From contig CATKEA010000136.1 of assembly GCA_949746915.1 (NCBI GenBank), positions 1 to 6,614 of the forward strand: DNA of 6,614 bases. Direction: 5' to 3'. The notes beneath the pieces are model-generated. The model did no database searches. It was given only the letters and a program-made list of their open reading frames with translations, and was not told the DNA's origin. This DNA comes from an uncultured Bacilli bacterium. Lineage in GTDB: Bacteria > Bacillota_I > Bacilli_A > RF39 > UBA660. Below are positions 5,333 to 6,614 of this stretch, one piece after another (the first letter of the stretch is position 1; each line of letters opens with the position of its first letter). The translations under genes were made by a program, and so were the position numbers.

Positions 5333-6475
5333 TTAATCTTGTATTTTCCCAACTATATCATATTTCTCATCAAAGAATAGTGCAATTGTTTTAGCTATGG
5401 CTATAGTTGGTGTTGCAAGAATCATTCCAATTATACCAAAGAAATGTCCAAATATCAATAGTCCAATCATAATTGTTACAGGATGTAATTTCATAGTTTT
5501 TCCCATAACTACTGGTTGTAAAAAATAACTTTCTACTATTTGACAAACAACAACTGATATTAATGAGAATAAACCAACAACTGGACTTATTGAAAAACCA
5601 ATTAGGACAGTAGGTATTCCTCCAATATATGGTCCTAGATATGGAATAACATTAGTTATAGCACAGAATAATCCAAATACAAGTGGCGCTTTCATTCCAG
5701 CTAAGGATAAGCCAATTGATTGGAAAACAAACAAGATACACATAATCAATATTGTTCCATGGACAAAGTTTCTTAAATTTTCATTTACTCGATCAGTTAA
5801 GTCAATGGTATCTTTATGAAATTTCTTTGGAATGAAAGCTAGTAAATGTTTTCTGACATTGTGAAAATCAAATAACATATAAAAACCAATGATTAGTCCA
5901 AAAATTAGATTAATTCCACCACTTACTACTCCACTTAGGATACTAACTATTCTTGTAGGTAAATCAACAGTTATTGATAATCCTAATTGATTAATAGATG
6001 AATATATTTGATCACTTAAGTCTGTTAAATCATAATGTGTTAAATCTTCTATTCCTTCAACTGCTCCTTCTACCCATTCTTTAACACCATTGATAAATCC
6101 TGGTGCACTAGTAATAATATCATTAACTTGAGCAGATATAGACGGTAAAATAAGATTAACTAATAAAACACTTGCTAATATTAATAGAAAGTAGATAAAG
6201 AAAGTTCCAAGAACCCTATTTATTCCTTTCTTTTGAAGTTTAGTTACAAATGGATCAAATAACCATGCTACTACTATTCCTATAAATAATGGAGAAATTA
6301 TTCCTAACATTGTCAAAACAAAAGGAATTATTTTCCAATCTGTTATCAATTTATTACATACATAGATTGATAAGATAATAAATAGAAAAAATAATAATTT
6401 TAATAGTTTTACTCCAACATAAAGTCCTTCATTGACTTTTTCATAATCTAAAGAGTCTTTCTTTCTCTTTAACAT
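5333..6475 (-). CDS. AI-2E family transporter / UPF0118 permease (YrrI-like)
   Basis: This 380-residue integral membrane protein belongs to the AI-2E/TqsA/YrrI family, whose members export small molecules or ions; the substrate cannot be read from sequence. The N-terminus is short, basic and cytoplasmic. Hydrophobic segments lie at about 26-45, 48-72, 90-111, 183-203, 240-260, 262-280, 284-315 and 333-365. A soluble amphipathic stretch (112-175) lies between the third and fourth. Family signatures are NVIPYLGPYIGGIP (275-288) and the stretch from QPVVMGK (320-326) through GHFFGIIGMILATP (343-356). Length is typical and nothing is missing. The ATG has AAGGAG 8 bases upstream (6489-6484). Its stop is followed at once by the alanine T-box leader. 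From memory, B. subtilis yrrI also adjoins alaS, so this is conserved neighbourhood rather than proof of joint function. Quorum-sensing autoinducer export should not be assumed. Confidence 0.9.
   Translation of the reverse strand: MLKRKKDSLDYEKVNEGLYVGVKLLKLLFFLFIILSIYVCNKLITDWKIIPFVLTMLGIISPLFIGIVVAWLFDPFVTKLQKKGINRVLGTFFIYFLLILASVLLVNLILPSISAQVNDIITSAPGFINGVKEWVEGAVEGIEDLTHYDLTDLSDQIYSSINQLGLSITVDLPTRIVSILSGVVSGGINLIFGLIIGFYMLFDFHNVRKHLLAFIPKKFHKDTIDLTDRVNENLRNFVHGTILIMCILFVFQSIGLSLAGMKAPLVFGLFCAITNVIPYLGPYIGGIPTVLIGFSISPVVGLFSLISVVVCQIVESYFLQPVVMGKTMKLHPVTIMIGLLIFGHFFGIIGMILATPTIAIAKTIALFFDEKYDIVGKIQD
5357..5385 (-). promoter_or_regulatory. Candidate promoter of the T-box operon, inside the permease gene
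   Basis: The minus strand reads TTGCAC (5385-5380), a 17-base spacer and TATGAT (5362-5357). This predicts a start near 5350, about 30 bases before stem I of the T-box. It lies within the last codons of the upstream permease gene. Position and spacing are good, but in such AT-rich DNA chance matches are common, and transcription could also come from the permease promoter. Confidence 0.55.
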
Positions 6476-6614
6476 AAAATCAACTCCTTATTTTAATTAT
6501 ACACTATATATTTTTTGATAACCATCATTTTAGATATTATGACAAAAAGTAATGTTTTCTTGACAGTTAAACAATAATAATAATTACTACTTTATTATAT
6601 TATTATTGTACCAC
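6476..6614. other. AT-rich region upstream of the permease gene
   Basis: No gene is visible here. On the minus strand, AAGGAG (6489-6484) serves the permease start. A perfect -10 TATAAT lies at 6501-6496, with only a weak -35 (TGGTTA, 6524-6519) at 17 bases; this would give a leader of about 14 bases. On the plus strand TTGACA occurs at 6560-6565 without a convincing -10 at normal spacing. An inverted repeat lies at 6571-6609. The window edge prevents deciding whether a gene on the right shares this region. Confidence 0.5.
6571..6609. repeat. 12-bp inverted repeat with 15-base loop
   Basis: ACAATAATAATA (6571-6582) is exactly complementary to TATTATTATTGT (6598-6609), separated by 15 bases. 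It is made almost only of A and T, so any hairpin would be weak and there is no GC-rich stem as in a terminator. It could be a repressor operator or a by-product of TAA trinucleotide repetition. Confidence 0.45.

Noticed and set aside
4..6475. Mycoplasma-type recoding of UGA as tryptophan.
   Set aside because: All long frames are open under the standard code and use TGG for Trp at conserved places such as the alaS core.
6560..6590. A rightward sigma-A promoter starting with TTGACA.
   Set aside because: No hexamer at 16-18 bases resembles TATAAT well (AATTAC, ATTACT, TTACTA), and no rightward gene is visible, so it is only mentioned as a possibility.
6601..6614. Minus-strand GTGGTAC at the window edge, resembling part of a T-box TGGTACC bulge.
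   Set aside because: The next bases are AATAATA instead of the required CC and pairing arm, and no stem I or terminator is seen around it.

Overview
The window is a strongly AT-rich stretch of an ordinary bacterial chromosome. It uses the standard code (Trp is TGG and every gene ends in TAA or TAG), AAGGAG-type ribosome binding sites and a T-box leader. Together with a Gram-positive-style LexA box and an AI-2E-family permease gene beside alaS, this points to a low-GC Firmicute, perhaps a Bacilli or Erysipelotrichia-like lineage. The genus cannot be told from the sequence. There is no transposon, CRISPR array, prophage or rRNA/tRNA gene.

Left part (1-932), an SOS control unit. lexA runs rightward from a TTG start. 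A 47-residue single-pass membrane protein is encoded divergently. The roughly 140 bases between them hold two back-to-back sigma-A promoters, each TTGACA with a 17-base spacer, and each carrying a LexA-like operator of the form AAAC-N4-GTTT. This matches the layout of lexA/yneA in Bacillus subtilis and lexA/sosA in Staphylococcus aureus, where the divergent small protein blocks cell division during DNA damage. The small protein is the most interesting item in the window.

Middle part (931-5385), a leftward operon under alanine control. A candidate promoter inside the end of the permease gene leads into a complete T-box leader with specifier codon GCU (Ala). Behind it come a P-loop kinase resembling deoxynucleoside monophosphate kinases, alaS (alanyl-tRNA synthetase) and holA (DNA polymerase III delta subunit). 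The genes overlap or nearly touch, so a dNTP-supply-type enzyme and a clamp-loader subunit appear to share the tRNA-Ala-responsive switch of alaS. The operon ends in a hairpin terminator shared with convergent lexA.

Right part (5333-6614): a leftward AI-2E-family permease gene (yrrI-like), then a 139-base AT-rich upstream region with its ribosome binding site, a possible -10 box and a 12-base inverted repeat.
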